Numbered from the stretch's first letter, positions 1-12,513 are shown. The stretch is 64,000 nt of DNA from Pseudomonas fulva (GCF_023517795.1 NZ_CP082928.1:1860001-1924000); one strand, 5' to 3'. Numbers and translations are program-made. The notes: generated by a model from the letters alone, not told the origin.

Positions 1-360
1 TGCCCTTGCTCACGCAGGTCGGTGAACAGGTTACGTACCGCCAGGCGCTCACCCATATTGCGCTCGTCGAACTCCCGGCCGCGGGGATCCAGCGCCAACA
101 CGCCCTTCTTCACCAGGCGATCGGCGAGCGGCACGTCGCTGCAGATCACCAGCTCGCCCGGTACGGTATGCTCCACCAGGTAATCGTCGGCCGCATCGGG
201 GCCGCTGGGCACCACGATCAGCTTCACGCAGGCGAAGTTGGGGCGCGCCACCGCCTGACCGGCGACCAGCACCACCTCGAAGTGACGCTTGAGGGCGAAC
301 TTGACCACCTGATCGCGAGCCAGCCGGGGGCAGGCGTCGGCATCGATCCAGACACGCATG
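1..360 (-). CDS. YaiI/YqxD (DUF188) family protein, C-terminus cut by window edge
   Basis: The minus-strand frame begins with ATG at 360 and stays open to the window edge, so the C-terminus is missing. The N-terminus reads MRVWIDADACP, the signature of the YaiI/YqxD/DUF188 family, followed by a segment with VICSDVPLADRLV and LDPRGREF, also typical. The family has a PIN-like fold and no well-established biochemical role. The gene begins 2 bases after the stop of the LysE-type gene, so the two are probably co-transcribed. The family assignment is firm, the function open. Confidence 0.85.
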
Positions 361-361
361 C

Positions 362-991
362 TCAAACGGGAGCGCGGCGCACGGTGGCCAGCAGCGCTGC
401 TGCCCCCACGAACAGCGCACCAAAGCTGCGGTTCATGATGCGCTGCTGACGCGGCGTGCGCAGCAGGCGCAGCACGCGCACCGCCAGGCCGGTGTAGCCG
501 GCCATGACGATCAGGTCGACGGTCACCATGGTCACGCCGATGACCAGGTACTGCTCGGTCAGCGGCGCATGGGGATTGATGAACTGCGGCAGCACCGCGA
601 GCATGAAGACGATGGCCTTGGGGTTGCCGAAGTTGACCAGAAAGCCGCGCAGCACCAGGCTCAGCGGCCGGCCGATGGGGCGCTCGCCCGTGACGGTCAT
701 GTCGGCGGGCACGGCGCACCACTGGCGCCAGCCCAGGTACACCAGGTAGGCCACGCCGAACCACTTGATCAGGCTGAAGGCCAGGGCCGAGGTGGCCAGC
801 ACCGCGCCGACACCCGCGGCGACGATGGCGATCTGCAACGCCAGGCCCAGCTGCAGGCCCAGGGCGTTCCAGTAGCCGCGCCAGAAGCCGTATTGCAAGC
901 CCGCCGACATCGAGGCGATGGCCCCGGCGCCCGGCGACAGGCTGATCAGCCAACAGGCGACGAAGAAAGCGAGCCAGGTTTCCAGAGCCAT
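362..991 (-). CDS. LysE/RhtB family amino-acid exporter
   Basis: A 209-residue inner-membrane protein with about six hydrophobic segments. The N-terminal stretch LISLSPGAGAIASMSAGLQYG carries the conserved LysE/RhtB SPGP-like turn and the glycine-rich first loop. Members export amino acids or related metabolites by proton antiport. The substrate cannot be read from the sequence; the RhtB/homoserine-threonine branch is the nearest resemblance. The start ATG matches the family length. It is followed at 2 bases by the DUF188 gene. Confidence 0.85.
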   Translation of the reverse strand: MALETWLAFFVACWLISLSPGAGAIASMSAGLQYGFWRGYWNALGLQLGLALQIAIVAAGVGAVLATSALAFSLIKWFGVAYLVYLGWRQWCAVPADMTVTGERPIGRPLSLVLRGFLVNFGNPKAIVFMLAVLPQFINPHAPLTEQYLVIGVTMVTVDLIVMAGYTGLAVRVLRLLRTPRQQRIMNRSFGALFVGAAALLATVRRAPV

Positions 992-1118
992 GGTGGCGAC
1001 CTCGGTGAGGGGTTATCGAAACGTCGAAACTACCTGAATTGCCGTCATGGCGTCAGGGGTCGCGAAAGCTATTCCATAGTGGCGCACAGGGCTTTCGAGA
1101 AAGCCGCGGCGCCTCGGA

Positions 1119-1702
1119 TCAGGATTCGATCTTGCGCGCCGTCGGCAGCTCGCCGTTGCGCCAGCGGCGTACCGCTTTCTGGAAGAACAGGCTGTTGGGA
1201 ATCTGCAGCCAGGTGCCCGGCGCATCGCCGGTCAGGTCTTCCAGGGTGGTGTAGAACAGGTTGATGGCCAGCACCCGGCCGCGCACGCCCGGCTTGTCGG
1301 CGCTTTCCAGCACCTCCACGCAGTCGCCGATGCGAAATGGCCCGAGGGCGAAGATCAGCAGCGTGCAGAACATGTTGGACAGCACGCTCCAGATCGCGAA
1401 GAAGGCGATCGCCGCCACCGCCACGAAACCGGTCAGCGCGCCCCACAGTACCTGGGCGGAGACGCCGAGGCGCTCGAGCACCAGCATGATGGCGCTACCG
1501 AGGATCAGCCAGCGGGTCAGGCCACGCAACGGCATCAGCAGCTCCGGCGGCAATTGTGGGTAGCGCTGGCCCAGGCGGGTGATGCCGCGGGTGAGAATGC
1601 GCTGGGCGACCCACGCCAGGATGAGGATCAGCAGCACCTGGCCGGCGCGCATCAGCGGCTGGCTCCAGGATACCAGCCAGGCCCAATCGATCAGCTCCAG
1701 GT

Positions 1703-1706
<4 letters not shown>
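1119..1706 (-). CDS. Small MscS-type mechanosensitive ion channel
   Basis: A 195-residue protein with three hydrophobic segments. The third (roughly residues 85-115) is the pore-lining helix, followed by a compact MscS beta domain beginning FRIGDCVEV and a segment with LFYTTLEDLTGD. Family members gate on membrane tension and release solutes at hypo-osmotic shock. This is a minimal version lacking the large C-terminal cage of E. coli MscS. Its ATG overlaps the stop of the upstream ABC-F gene by 4 bases (ATGA), which implies translational coupling. Confidence 0.85.
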
Positions 1707-3616
<1,910 letters not shown>

Positions 3617-3665
3617 AATGGCGGCGGATTCTACCAGAGTCCCTCGCCACATACTCGGAGCACGC

Positions 3666-4112
3666 ATGAGCGCTGACCTGTGGACCTTCGCCACCACCCT
3701 CTACGCCCGTCCAGGCGTGGAAGCCGCCTGCCTGGAACTGCAGGCCGCCGGCGCCGATGTCTGCCTGGTGCTGTGCGGGCTGTGGCTGGACAGCCGTGGC
3801 GTGGCCCAGAGCGATGAACGCGAAGCCCAGCTGCGAGCCCTGGCCACCACCTGGCAGCATGGGGTGGTGGCGCCGCTGAGGGCCCTGCGCCAGGGCTGGC
3901 GCGACGCGGCAGCCGACGATGCGGAACTGGCCGCCCTGCGCCAACGGCTCAAGCAGCTCGAATTGGATGCCGAGCGCACCCAGCTCGAGCGCCTGCAAGG
4001 GCTGAGCAGCGCCTGGCCGGCGGATGGGCCGGCGCGGTGGACCTGGCTGGATGCGCTGGCCGTGGCCGGTGGTGCCCGCGAACGACTGCGGAGCGCGGCC
4101 AACGCCGGGTAG
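3666..4112 (+). CDS. TIGR02444-type conserved protein
   Basis: A 148-residue soluble protein starting MSADLWTFATTLYARPGVE with conserved CLELQAAGADVCLVLCGLWL, the pattern of the TIGR02444/DUF2390 family common next to yheS in Pseudomonas. The C-terminal half is a predicted helix rich in Leu, Gln and Arg. No catalytic motif is visible and the family has no established function. It is transcribed divergently from the ABC-F gene, with 49 bases between the start codons. Confidence 0.8.
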   Translation: MSADLWTFATTLYARPGVEAACLELQAAGADVCLVLCGLWLDSRGVAQSDEREAQLRALATTWQHGVVAPLRALRQGWRDAAADDAELAALRQRLKQLELDAERTQLERLQGLSSAWPADGPARWTWLDALAVAGGARERLRSAANAG

Positions 4113-4202
4113 CCCGACTGCCGCGGACCAAGTGCAGTGAGCGGCAACGCCGACGGGCTTTCGACGGCCTGCTAGGATGGCGGCCAGGACGATGGAGATC
4201 CC

Positions 4203-6530
4203 ATGCCGCGCACCACCCGCCACCTCACTCTCGCCAATGGCCTGCAGCTGAACCTGCGCCACGCGCCGCACCTCAAGCGCAGCGCCGCGGCCCTGCGCAT
4301 CCATGCCGGCAGCCACGATGCGCCGGCGCGTTGGCCGGGGCTGGCGCATTTTCTGGAGCACCTGCTGTTCCTCGGCACCGCACGCTTCCCGCTGGAGGAC
4401 GGCCTGATGCGCCACGTCCAGCGCCTGGGTGGCGAGGTCAACGCCAGTACCGCGGAGCGCCACACCGACTTCTTTTTCGAAGTGCCACCCGCTGGCCTGG
4501 ATGGCGCGCTGTTGCGCCTTTGCGACATGCTCGCCGAGCCGCAGCTTGACCTGCAGCGCCAGCGCCGCGAGCGTGACGTGATCCATGCCGAGTTCATCGC
4601 CTGGTCACGGGACCACCAGGCGCAACGGCACTTCGCCCTGCTGCAGGCGGTCTCGCCGCGCCATCCGCTGAGCGGCTTCCATGCCGGCAACCGCTACAGC
4701 CTGCCGCTGCAGGCCGCTACGTTCCAGCAGGCCCTGCAGGCTTACCACCAGCGTTTCTACCAGGCCGGGCAGATCACCTTGAGCCTCGCCGGGCCACAAT
4801 CGCTGGCCGAACTGGAGCAACTGGGGCGCCGCCACGCGACGTTTTTCGCCCCCGGCAGCCGCCAGCAACGCGGTGCCCCTTTGCCCCTGCTCGACGGCCC
4901 GTTGCGCCTGCGCCAGGCACGCGCGCCCCACTGCGACCTGCTGTTCGCCCACGAGGCCCTGCCGGCGGGTGCACCGCAGGCGCTGGAGCTGCTGCTCGGC
5001 CTGCTGCGTGACAACCGCCCGGGCGGCTGGCTGGCCGAGCTGCGGCGGCGCGGCTGGCTGCAGGCCTGCTCGGCCCAGCCGCTGTATGCCCATGCCGGCC
5101 AGTTGCTCTGGCACATCGAGCTGCAATTGACCGACACGGCCTGCCCGAGCCAGATACAGACGCTGCTGCATGGCTGGCTGGGTTTCATCCGCCAACAGGA
5201 TCTTCAGCGCCTCAACGCCGGCTTCGGCCGCCGGCAAGGACGCCGTGAACTGGCCGCCAGCGCCCTGGAACTGGCGCGCCGCGACAGCGCCGGGCAACCG
5301 TTCCGAGAGCTCGACCGCCACGGCCTGGAGGCCCTGGGCGCGCTGCTCGATGACCTGCCACGGTGCGATCAGGGCGACTGGCGACTGCCCGCGGAGGAGC
5401 CCCTGCTGGCAGCGCCGCCCGCACGACGTGCGCCGCTGCCGGCCAGCCTGCTAATCGACCACAGCCTGCCGGCCTCCCAGCAGTTCGCCGCCATTTACCT
5501 GCGCTGGCGTATTGACTCGGCCCTGCGCCGGCGCTTCCAGATGATTGTCGAACGCGCTCTGGGCACGCTGCGCGAACGTGCAGAACAGGCTGCGCTGCAC
5601 CTGGCGTTCACCGCCAGTGGCGCCTATTGGCAGTTGCAGATCAGCGGCCACCCCGACGCCGTGATCCACGCCATCGGCGAAGCCCTCGAGCATCTGCGTG
5701 GCCCCGCCCGCGAACACTGGCACGGGGCGAGTGGCGAAACGCCTGCGCCCATTCCGATCCGCGCCCTGCTGATGGCGCTGCCGGAAGCCCTGCACGCCGA
5801 CGCAGGCACGCCCGAACCTGCCTGCATTCTCGACCAGGCTCTGCTCGATGGGCTCTGGCAGCACGCCCGCTGGCACGGCCTGGCGCTGGGTTTCGACGCT
5901 ACCCGGTACGGTGCGCTCGGGGCTTCGCTGCGCGGCATCATGGGCCAGGCGGACTCCCTGCGGGCACCGAGCAGCCAGGCCGGTCGCCGCTGGCGACAGG
6001 TGGGCACAGCAGGCAGCGAAGCCGCGCTGCTGCTGTTCTGCCCGCTGCCACCCGAGCTGCAGGCCGCTGGCCGCCTGCTCGGGCACCTGCTGCAGGGGCC
6101 GGTGTACCAGCGGCTGCGGGTCGAGCTGCAGCTCGGCTATGCGGTGTTCAGCGGCTTCCGCCAGGTCGCGGGATACGGCGGGCTGCTGTTCGGCATGCAA
6201 TCCCCGCACACCGGCCATGGCGAACTGCTGGGCCATCTGCTGACGCTGCTCGGCGAGGGCGTACGCCTCGACCCGCTGGCCCGCCAGCAACTGGCCGAGC
6301 AGTTCGACGAACCGGCCATGGGCAATGCCGCGGTGGCCGACTGGGCCTGGCAGACCCGGCTGGCCGGCGAGGAACCGGCATTGCCCCGGCTGCGTGCTGC
6401 CATCCTCGAGGTCGGCCAGAAGCACCTCGACGCCTTGCTGCATCAGGTGATCGATGCCCGTCACGGCTGGCTGTGCCTGGCCAACCAGGCCACGCCACCC
6501 GACCGCTGGCCGTGGGTGCAGGCCTCCTGA
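4203..6530 (+). CDS. pqqF: PQQ biosynthesis protease PqqF (M16 family)
   Basis: A 775-residue M16 metallopeptidase. The inverted zinc motif HXXEH is at H49-H53 (HFLEH), with a downstream glutamate in [11 protein letters not shown] about 75 residues later. PqqF helps free the crosslinked Glu-Tyr pair from PqqA, with PqqG in some organisms. Its position directly upstream of pqqA on the same strand is the usual Pseudomonas order. A 189-base gap precedes pqqA and probably carries the pqqA promoter. The ATG is preceded by a GGAGAT-like ribosome site. Confidence 0.93.
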   Translation: MPRTTRHLTLANGLQLNLRHAPHLKRSAAALRIHAGSHDAPARWPGLAHFLEHLLFLGTARFPLEDGLMRHVQRLGGEVNASTAERHTDFFFEVPPAGLDGALLRLCDMLAEPQLDLQRQRRERDVIHAEFIAWSRDHQAQRHFALLQAVSPRHPLSGFHAGNRYSLPLQAATFQQALQAYHQRFYQAGQITLSLAGPQSLAELEQLGRRHATFFAPGSRQQRGAPLPLLDGPLRLRQARAPHCDLLFAHEALPAGAPQALELLLGLLRDNRPGGWLAELRRRGWLQACSAQPLYAHAGQLLWHIELQLTDTACPSQIQTLLHGWLGFIRQQDLQRLNAGFGRRQGRRELAASALELARRDSAGQPFRELDRHGLEALGALLDDLPRCDQGDWRLPAEEPLLAAPPARRAPLPASLLIDHSLPASQQFAAIYLRWRIDSALRRRFQMIVERALGTLRERAEQAALHLAFTASGAYWQLQISGHPDAVIHAIGEALEHLRGPAREHWHGASGETPAPIPIRALLMALPEALHADAGTPEPACILDQALLDGLWQHARWHGLALGFDATRYGALGASLRGIMGQADSLRAPSSQAGRRWRQVGTAGSEAALLLFCPLPPELQAAGRLLGHLLQGPVYQRLRVELQLGYAVFSGFRQVAGYGGLLFGMQSPHTGHGELLGHLLTLLGEGVRLDPLARQQLAEQFDEPAMGNAAVADWAWQTRLAGEEPALPRLRAAILEVGQKHLDALLHQVIDARHGWLCLANQATPPDRWPWVQAS

Positions 6531-6719
6531 GCCGCCAGCTGCTGCGGCCACACCCGTCTGCAAGATCCTGCAACCTTCGTCAGGTGGAACCTCCCGGGGC
6601 GGATGGCGCCCAATAAGAAGCCGGAGCCCGCCAACCCGATCCACAAGGAACAAGGCCAGGCGGCGCCAGCCTGCATACCCTGATCCATTTCTCGGCACTC
6701 AACCGGAAGGAGCAACGCC

Positions 6720-6791
6720 ATGTGGACCAAGCCTGCTTACACTGACCTGCGCATCGGTTTCGAAGTCACCATGTACTTCGCCAACCGCTGA
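6720..6791 (+). CDS. pqqA: PQQ precursor peptide PqqA (23 aa)
   Basis: A 24-codon reading frame encoding a 23-residue peptide. The core is [10 protein letters not shown], in which Glu15 and Tyr19 are spaced E-X3-Y, exactly as needed for the PqqE-catalysed carbon-carbon crosslink that becomes PQQ. A strong ribosome site (GGAAGGAG, 6699-6714 region) precedes the ATG. PqqD chaperones this peptide to PqqE. A hairpin follows before pqqB. Confidence 0.97.
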
Positions 6792-6806
6792 GCACTCCAG
6801 TGATGC

Positions 6807-6830
6807 GACGCCCCGGCCAGCCGGGGCGTC
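6807..6830 (+). terminator. pqqA-pqqB intergenic hairpin (attenuator)
   Basis: A perfect 10-bp stem, GACGCCCCGG paired with CCGGGGCGTC around a 4-base loop, is followed by ATCGTTTT. It lies 16 bases after pqqA and 26 before pqqB. Such a structure lets most transcripts stop after the precursor gene, giving excess PqqA message, as known in other PQQ producers. The partial termination is inferred. Confidence 0.8.
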
Positions 6831-6855
6831 ATCGTTTTCAGGACATGGAGAGACC

Positions 6856-7767
6856 ATGTACATCCAGATTCTCGGTTCCGCGGCCGGTGGCGGCTTTCCC
6901 CAGTGGAACTGCAACTGCGCGAACTGCAAGGGCTATCGTGATGGCAGCCTGCGCGCCTTTGCGCGTACCCAGTCGTCGATCGCCCTGTCCGATGATGGCG
7001 AGCACTGGATCCTGTGCAACGCCTCGCCGGATATCCGCGCCCAGCTGCAGGCCTTCGCGCCGCTGCAGCCGGCCCGTGCGCTACGCGATACCGGCATCGA
7101 TGCCATCGTGCTGCTCGACAGCCAGATCGACCACACCACCGGCCTGCTCAGCCTGCGCGAAGGCTGCCCGCACCAGGTGTGGTGCACCGACATGGTCCAC
7201 CAGGACCTGAGCACCGGCTTCCCGCTGTTCCCCATGCTCAGCCACTGGAACGGCGGCCTGCAGTGGCAGCGCATTGCCCTCGACGGCAGCTTCGTGATCG
7301 ACGCCTGCCCCAACCTCAGCTTCACCCCCTTTGCCCTGCGCAGCGCCGCGCCACCCTACTCGCCGCACCGCTTCGACCCGCACCCGGGCGACAACCTGGG
7401 CCTGCTGGTCAAGGACACCCGCACCGGCGGCACGCTGTTCTACGCCCCCGGCCTGGGCCAGGTCGACGACGAGCTGCTGCGCATGATGCACAGTGCCGAC
7501 TGCCTGCTGGTCGACGGCACGCTGTGGGATGACGACGAAATGCAGCGCCGCGGCGTCGGCACCCGCACAGGCCGGGAGATGGGCCACCTGGCGCAGAACG
7601 GGCCGGGCGGCATGCTCGAAGTGCTCGACGGCTTTCCGCGCCAGCGCAAGGTACTTATCCACATCAACAACACCAATCCGATTCTCGACGAGCAATCGCC
7701 GGAACGGGCCGAGGTCCGGCGCCGCGGCGTGGAAGTCGCCTATGACGGCATGAGCATCGAGCTGTAA
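6856..7767 (+). CDS. pqqB: PQQ biosynthesis protein PqqB (metallo-beta-lactamase fold)
   Basis: A 303-residue protein starting [19 protein letters not shown] with the cysteine cluster CNCANC near residues 19-24, characteristic of PqqB. The later segments [17 protein letters not shown] and [11 protein letters not shown] are the family's version of the metallo-beta-lactamase metal site. PqqB is an iron-dependent hydroxylase acting on the Glu-Tyr intermediate in the cytoplasm. The ribosome site GGAGAGACC precedes the ATG, and pqqC follows after 8 bases. Confidence 0.96.
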   Translation: MYIQILGSAAGGGFPQWNCNCANCKGYRDGSLRAFARTQSSIALSDDGEHWILCNASPDIRAQLQAFAPLQPARALRDTGIDAIVLLDSQIDHTTGLLSLREGCPHQVWCTDMVHQDLSTGFPLFPMLSHWNGGLQWQRIALDGSFVIDACPNLSFTPFALRSAAPPYSPHRFDPHPGDNLGLLVKDTRTGGTLFYAPGLGQVDDELLRMMHSADCLLVDGTLWDDDEMQRRGVGTRTGREMGHLAQNGPGGMLEVLDGFPRQRKVLIHINNTNPILDEQSPERAEVRRRGVEVAYDGMSIEL

Positions 7768-7775
7768 GGAGCCCC

Positions 7776-8531
7776 ATGAGCGACGCAACGCCAATGTCCC
7801 CCAGCGAATTCGAACAGGCCCTGCGCGCCAAGGGCGCCTATTACCACATCCACCACCCCTACCACGTGGCGATGTACGAAGGCCGCGCGAGCCGCGAACA
7901 GATCCAGGGCTGGGTGGCCAACCGCTTCTACTACCAGGTCAACATTCCGCTGAAGGATGCCGCGATCCTGGCCAACTGCCCGGATCGCGAAGTGCGCCGC
8001 GAGTGGATCCAGCGCCTGCTCGATCATGACGGCGCCCCCGGCGAGGACGGCGGCATCGAAGCCTGGCTGCGCCTCGGCCAGGCAGTGGGCCTCGACCCGG
8101 ATCAGCTGCGCTCCCAGGAGCTGGTATTGCCCGGCGTGCGCTTCGCCGTGGACGCCTACGTCAACTTCGCCCGCCGCGCCAGCTGGCAGGAAGCCGCCAG
8201 CAGCTCGCTGACCGAGCTGTTCGCCCCGCAGATCCACCAGTCGCGCCTGGACAGTTGGCCGCAGCACTATCCGTGGATCGACCCGGCCGGCTACCAGTAC
8301 TTCCGCACCCGCCTCGGCCAGGCCCGCCGCGACGTCGAGCATGGCCTGGACATCACCTTGCGCTACTACACCACCTACGCCAGCCAGCAGCGCATGCTGG
8401 AAATCCTGCAGTTCAAGCTGGATATCCTGTGGAGCATGCTCGATGCCATGAGCATGGCCTACGAGCTGAACCGCCCGCCCTATCACACCGTGACCCCGGA
8501 GCGGGTCTGGCACAAGGGGATCGCCCCATGA
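7776..8531 (+). CDS. pqqC: Pyrroloquinoline-quinone synthase PqqC
   Basis: A 251-residue, cofactorless oxidase of the heme-oxygenase-like all-helical fold. It catalyses the final ring closure and eight-electron oxidation to PQQ. Conserved family segments visible include [17 protein letters not shown] near the N-terminus and a histidine- and tyrosine-rich core ([24 protein letters not shown] region). The ribosome site GTAAGGAGCCCC overlaps the end of pqqB. The last codons overlap pqqD by 4 bases (ATGA). Confidence 0.96.
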   Translation: MSDATPMSPSEFEQALRAKGAYYHIHHPYHVAMYEGRASREQIQGWVANRFYYQVNIPLKDAAILANCPDREVRREWIQRLLDHDGAPGEDGGIEAWLRLGQAVGLDPDQLRSQELVLPGVRFAVDAYVNFARRASWQEAASSSLTELFAPQIHQSRLDSWPQHYPWIDPAGYQYFRTRLGQARRDVEHGLDITLRYYTTYASQQRMLEILQFKLDILWSMLDAMSMAYELNRPPYHTVTPERVWHKGIAP

Positions 8532-8803
8532 GTTTCGACCGCAACCGCGTGCCCAGCTGGCGCCCGGGCTACCGCTTCCAGTACGAGCCGGCCCAGCAGG
8601 GCCATGTGCTGCTGTACCCGGAAGGCATGATCAAGCTCAACGACAGCGCCGGCCTGATCGGCGGGCTGATCGACGGCCAGCGCAGCGTGGCGGCCATCAT
8701 CGAGCAGCTGCAACAGCAGTTCCCCGACGCGGCCGAAGTCGGCGACGACATCGAGCAGTTCATGGAGGTGGCCCGTGCCGAGCACTGGATCAGCCTCGCC
8801 TGA
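8528..8803 (+). CDS. pqqD: PqqA-binding chaperone PqqD
   Basis: A 91-residue protein with the PqqD fold. The family hallmark is the segment [15 protein letters not shown] around residues 30-45, which forms the precursor-peptide-binding edge. PqqD binds PqqA and delivers it to the radical-SAM enzyme PqqE. Its start overlaps pqqC by 4 bases and its 3' end overlaps the pqqE start by 29 bases, so the three are translationally coupled. Confidence 0.95.
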   Translation: MSFDRNRVPSWRPGYRFQYEPAQQGHVLLYPEGMIKLNDSAGLIGGLIDGQRSVAAIIEQLQQQFPDAAEVGDDIEQFMEVARAEHWISLA

Positions 8804-9923
8804 GGTGCCGGTCGGCCTGCCCCTGTGGCTGCTGGCCGAACTCACCTACCGCTGCCCGCTGCAGTGCCCCTACTGTTCCAACCCCCTGGACTTCGCCAAG
8901 CAGGGCGAGGAACTGAGCACCGCGCAGTGGTTCAAGGTGATGGCCGAGGCGCGGCAAATGGGCGCCGCGCAGATCGGCTTCTCCGGTGGCGAGCCCTTGG
9001 TGCGCCAGGACCTCGCCGAGCTGATCGGTGAAGCGCGCCGGCTGGGCTATTACACCAACCTGATCACCTCCGGCGTCGGCCTGACCGAGCAGAAGATCGC
9101 CGCCTTCAAACAGGCCGGCCTGGATCATATCCAGATCAGCTTCCAGGCCAGCGACGAGCAGGTCAACAACCTGCTGGCCGGTTCGAAGAAGGCCTTCACC
9201 CAGAAGCTGGAGATGGCCCGCGCGGTCAAGGCCCACGGCTATCCGATGGTGCTGAACTTCGTCACCCACCGCCACAACATCGACCGCACCGACCGCATCA
9301 TCGAGCTGTGCCTCGCCCTCGAAGCGGACTTCGTGGAATTGGCCACCTGCCAGTTCTACGGCTGGGCACAGTTCAACCGCGCCGGCCTGCTGCCCACCCG
9401 CGAGCAGCTGCAGCGCGCTGAACGCGTCACCAACGATTACCGTGAACGCCTCAAGGCCGCAGGCAACCCGTGCAAGCTGATCTTCGTCACCCCGGACTAC
9501 TATGAGGAGCGCCCCAAGGCCTGCATGAACGGCTGGGGCAGTATCTTCCTGACCGTTACCCCGGACGGCACCGCCCTGCCCTGCCATGGCGCGCGGCAGT
9601 TGCCCATCGCCTTTCCCAACGTGCGCGAGCACAGCCTGCAGCACATCTGGTACGACTCGTTCGGCTTCAACCGCTTTCGTGGCTTCGAGTGGATGCCCGA
9701 GCCGTGCCGCTCCTGCGATGAAAAGGAGAAGGACTTCGGCGGCTGCCGCTGCCAGGCCTTCATGCTCACCGGCGATGCCAGCAACGCCGACCCGGTATGC
9801 AGCAAGTCCGACCGTCACGGCGTGATCCTCGCGGCCCGTGCGGAAGCCGAGCACGCCACCCAATCCATCACCGACCTGGCCTTTCGCAATGAACGAAACT
9901 CGCACCTCATCGCCAAGAGCTGA
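8775..9923 (+). CDS. pqqE: PqqA peptide cyclase PqqE (radical SAM)
   Basis: A 382-residue radical-SAM enzyme. The SAM-cluster motif CX3CX2C is at C27, C31 and C34 (CPLQCPYC). A C-terminal SPASM domain has a Cys array including [20 protein letters not shown] and a late Cys in DPVCSKSD. It joins Glu and Tyr of PqqA. The GTG start at 8775 was chosen because GGAGG lies 6 bases upstream; a GTG at 8805 is the alternative and would remove most of the overlap with pqqD. Confidence 0.95.
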   Translation: MPSTGSASPEVPVGLPLWLLAELTYRCPLQCPYCSNPLDFAKQGEELSTAQWFKVMAEARQMGAAQIGFSGGEPLVRQDLAELIGEARRLGYYTNLITSGVGLTEQKIAAFKQAGLDHIQISFQASDEQVNNLLAGSKKAFTQKLEMARAVKAHGYPMVLNFVTHRHNIDRTDRIIELCLALEADFVELATCQFYGWAQFNRAGLLPTREQLQRAERVTNDYRERLKAAGNPCKLIFVTPDYYEERPKACMNGWGSIFLTVTPDGTALPCHGARQLPIAFPNVREHSLQHIWYDSFGFNRFRGFEWMPEPCRSCDEKEKDFGGCRCQAFMLTGDASNADPVCSKSDRHGVILAARAEAEHATQSITDLAFRNERNSHLIAKS

Positions 9924-11733
9924 GCCCCTCAGCGCCGCCGAGGCGGTGGCCGCCGCCGGCGACTTCGCCGAATTGCGGGTCGGCCCCGCCGGCCTGGTAT
10001 GGAACGCCTTCGACCCCGCGGACGGCAGCTGCCGCCTGTGGTTGTGGCGCGAGGAAGCCGCGCAATGCCTGACCCCGGACGGCTTCAGCGTGCGCAGCCG
10101 GGTCTACGAATACGGCGGCGGGTCCTTCTGCCTGGGCGGCGACAGCCTGGTATTCGTCAATGACGCCGACCAGCAGCTCTACCTGCAGCCCCTGGCCGGC
10201 GGCGCGCCCCGGGCGGTGACCAGCGGGCAGCGCCGCTACGGCGATCTGCTGCAGGCCGGCGAGCAGGTGCTGGCGGTCGAGGAAAGCCACACCGACGAGC
10301 GGGTCGAGCATCGCCTGGTGGCCATCGGCCTAGGCGACGGCAGCCGCAGCGTGCTCGCCGAAGGCGCCGACTTCTATGCCGCGCCAGTGCTCAGCGAGGA
10401 TGGCCGGCAGCTGGCCTGGATCCAGTGGCAGCGGCCGGCCCAGCCCTGGACCGCCACGCATCTCTATCACGCCCGCCTGCAGGCCGACGGCAGCTGGGGC
10501 GAAGTCCGTTGCGTGGCGGGCGACAGCGGCGAGGCGCAAGCCCTGCAGCAACCTGCCTTCGACGTCAGTGGCCGCCTGTACTGCCTGTCCGACCGCAACG
10601 GTTTCTGGCAACCCTGGGGCGAGCGCGAAGGCGCCTGGCAGGCACTGCCTGCCGCCGCGGCCGATCACGCCGGAGCCCCCTGGCAGCTCGGCGCCTGCAG
10701 CTGGATACCCCTTGGCCCGGAAAGCTACCTGGCCAGTTGGTTCGAGGACGGCTACAGCCGCCTGGGTATCCGCAGGGAGAATGGTGGCGTACAGCACTAC
10801 GCCAGCGCCTACAGCCGCTTTCGCAGCCTGGCCGTGGATAGGGAGCACCTCTACGTCATCGCCGCCAACCCGCTGGCGCCGTCCGCCGTGCTGGCGATCC
10901 GCCGTGACGACGGCCAGGTCAGGGTGCTCGCCGGCGGGCGCTCGCCGCTGCCGCCCGAGCGGATCAGCCAGCCACAGCCGCTGCACTACGCCAGCGGCGA
11001 CGGCCAGGCCCATGGCTTCTTCTACCCCGCACAGCAGGGCGAAAGCCGGCCGCCCCTGCTGGTGTTCATCCACGGCGGGCCGACTTCGGCCTGTCACCCG
11101 GTGTTCGACCCGCGCATCCAGTACTGGACCCAGCGCGGCTTCGCCGTCGCCGACCTCAATTACCGCGGCAGCACCGGCTACGGCCGGGAATATCGCCAGG
11201 CGCTAGAGCGCAATTGGGGCGTGGTAGACGTCGAGGACGCCTGCGCGGTGGTCGCGCACCTGGCCGAGCGGGAGTTGATCGACCCGGCCAGGGCCTTTAT
11301 CCGCGGCGGCAGCGCCGGCGGCTACACCACCCTCTGCGCGCTGATGCGCGGCGGCGTGTTCCGCGCCGGGGCCAGCCTGTATGGGGTCAGCGATCCACTG
11401 GCCCTGGCCCACGCCACCCACAAGTTCGAAGGGGACTACCTCGACTGGCTGATCGGCGACACGCAGCGCGACGCCGAACGCTATCGCCAGCGCACCCCGC
11501 TGCTGCACGCCGAGCGTATCGAGGTACCGGTGATCTTCTTCCAGGGCGAACTCGATACCGTGGTGGTTCCCGAGCAAACCCGCGCCATGCTCACCGCCCT
11601 GACGGCCAATGGCATCGAGGCCGAGGAGCATTTCTATCCCGGGGAACGCCACGGTTTCCGCCAGGCCAGCAACTTGGCCCATGCCCTGGACGCGGAATGG
11701 CGCTTCTATTGTCGGGTGCTGGAGCGACAATAA
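9889..11733 (+). CDS. S9 family prolyl-oligopeptidase-like peptidase of the pqq operon
   Basis: A 614-residue protein with an N-terminal beta-propeller and a C-terminal alpha/beta hydrolase. The likely triad is S475 (GGSAGG), D556 (GELDTVV) and H588 (ERHGF). S9 peptidases cleave small peptides after Pro or other residues. A gene of this kind follows pqqE in several Pseudomonas pqq operons, where trimming of PqqA-derived peptide is plausible but unproven. The ATG at 9889 lies inside pqqE (35-base overlap); a longer in-frame start at 9838 is possible but adds a poorly conserved extension. Confidence 0.85.
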   Translation: MNETRTSSPRAEPLSAAEAVAAAGDFAELRVGPAGLVWNAFDPADGSCRLWLWREEAAQCLTPDGFSVRSRVYEYGGGSFCLGGDSLVFVNDADQQLYLQPLAGGAPRAVTSGQRRYGDLLQAGEQVLAVEESHTDERVEHRLVAIGLGDGSRSVLAEGADFYAAPVLSEDGRQLAWIQWQRPAQPWTATHLYHARLQADGSWGEVRCVAGDSGEAQALQQPAFDVSGRLYCLSDRNGFWQPWGEREGAWQALPAAAADHAGAPWQLGACSWIPLGPESYLASWFEDGYSRLGIRRENGGVQHYASAYSRFRSLAVDREHLYVIAANPLAPSAVLAIRRDDGQVRVLAGGRSPLPPERISQPQPLHYASGDGQAHGFFYPAQQGESRPPLLVFIHGGPTSACHPVFDPRIQYWTQRGFAVADLNYRGSTGYGREYRQALERNWGVVDVEDACAVVAHLAERELIDPARAFIRGGSAGGYTTLCALMRGGVFRAGASLYGVSDPLALAHATHKFEGDYLDWLIGDTQRDAERYRQRTPLLHAERIEVPVIFFQGELDTVVVPEQTRAMLTALTANGIEAEEHFYPGERHGFRQASNLAHALDAEWRFYCRVLERQ

Positions 11734-11768
11734 GGCCATGTGGGGGATGGAGGAGTTGCCACAGCCTG

Positions 11769-11791
11769 CAGGAGCCTACTGACGGCTCCTG
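11769..11791 (+). terminator. Terminator-like hairpin after the pqq operon
   Basis: An 8-bp perfect stem CAGGAGCC / GGCTCCTG around a 7-base loop lies 35 bases after the S9 peptidase stop. There is no T-run, so intrinsic termination is uncertain. It separates the plus-strand pqq operon from the convergent PHA-region gene. Confidence 0.4.
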
Positions 11792-11897
11792 AGCCAGCCA
11801 GGTTCAGGTCAACGCGCGAGCTGTCACGCGCCAGGCCGGGGCTCAGACAGAACAGGTCAGAAACACCAAGGGGCCTGATTCCGGCAAACTCTGAGGG

Positions 11898-12176
11898 TCA
11901 TGCGCCGAGTTCCCTATCCAGCACTTCCTCGATCTCGCTCTTGATCTTCCCGCTCATCACCGACAGCAGCAGGCCGAGGTTGAGTTGCAGGTGGACGCGG
12001 TCTTCGCTGACTTCGATGCGCCCGTCGGCGCCGCTGCGCTTGAATTCCAGGATGTCGCCCTTCCACTGGTAGCGCACGTCGTACTCGCGGGCCAGGCGTT
12101 CGGCGAGCTTTTCAGCCTTGCCACGGGCGGCCTCGATGCCCAGATTGTGGGGGCGGTCGACGGTGATTTTGGCCAT
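11898..12176 (-). CDS. Polyhydroxyalkanoic acid system family protein (PHA_gran_rgn)
   Basis: A 92-residue protein starting MAKITVDRPHNLGIEAARGKAEKLAERLA with a C-terminal helix, matching the small PHA-granule-region family (TIGR02610 type). In most pseudomonads it sits between the pha genes (phaC1-Z-C2-D-F-I) and ubiE. Here the ubiE side is kept, but the other flank is the pqq operon, so no PHA synthase or phasin gene is adjacent. A direct role in granule formation is not established for the family. The start at 12176 has a GGAGAG site just upstream. Confidence 0.8.
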   Translation of the reverse strand: MAKITVDRPHNLGIEAARGKAEKLAERLAREYDVRYQWKGDILEFKRSGADGRIEVSEDRVHLQLNLGLLLSVMSGKIKSEIEEVLDRELGA

Positions 12177-12513
12177 AGGGCTCTCCTGACTGAAAACGCG
12201 GGCGGGGCAATATACAAGAAGCGCCGTGCGAGCCACTACCGCGCATGCAGCCGGCACCGGGCTTTTGGGTTTAGAATGCCGCCACTCGGCGCTGTAAAAG
12301 CAGTTGAACAGGCCGTGAACCCGCCTGCCTAGCACAGACTCGATGGAAACGCTTATTTACCTCGGTAAACTCGCCTTTTCGCTTGTCTGACTCACTGGCA
12401 CTGCGATGAGACGCGCCCGGCGCTGTCCCATGATCACGGTCACGCCACGCGGGGCTTCAAGCCCGCACACTGAGCAGACGCCAACGCCTCCCGGACTTCA
12501 GGAAAAGGGCCAC
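12177..12513. other. 337-base divergent intergenic region upstream of ubiE
   Basis: This gap lies between the minus-strand PHA-region gene and ubiE and must hold both promoters. The part after 12340 gives a long untranslated leader for ubiE, with short complementary GC stretches such as GGCGCTG and CAGCGCC. No open frame with a convincing start is seen. An in-frame ATG at 12406 could extend UbiE by 36 residues, but these do not resemble the family. Confidence 0.4.

Noticed and set aside
3617..3697. 27-residue N-terminal extension of the ABC-F protein
   Set aside because: Family members start at MIRLQ; the extension runs into the divergent TIGR02444 start and has no ribosome site.
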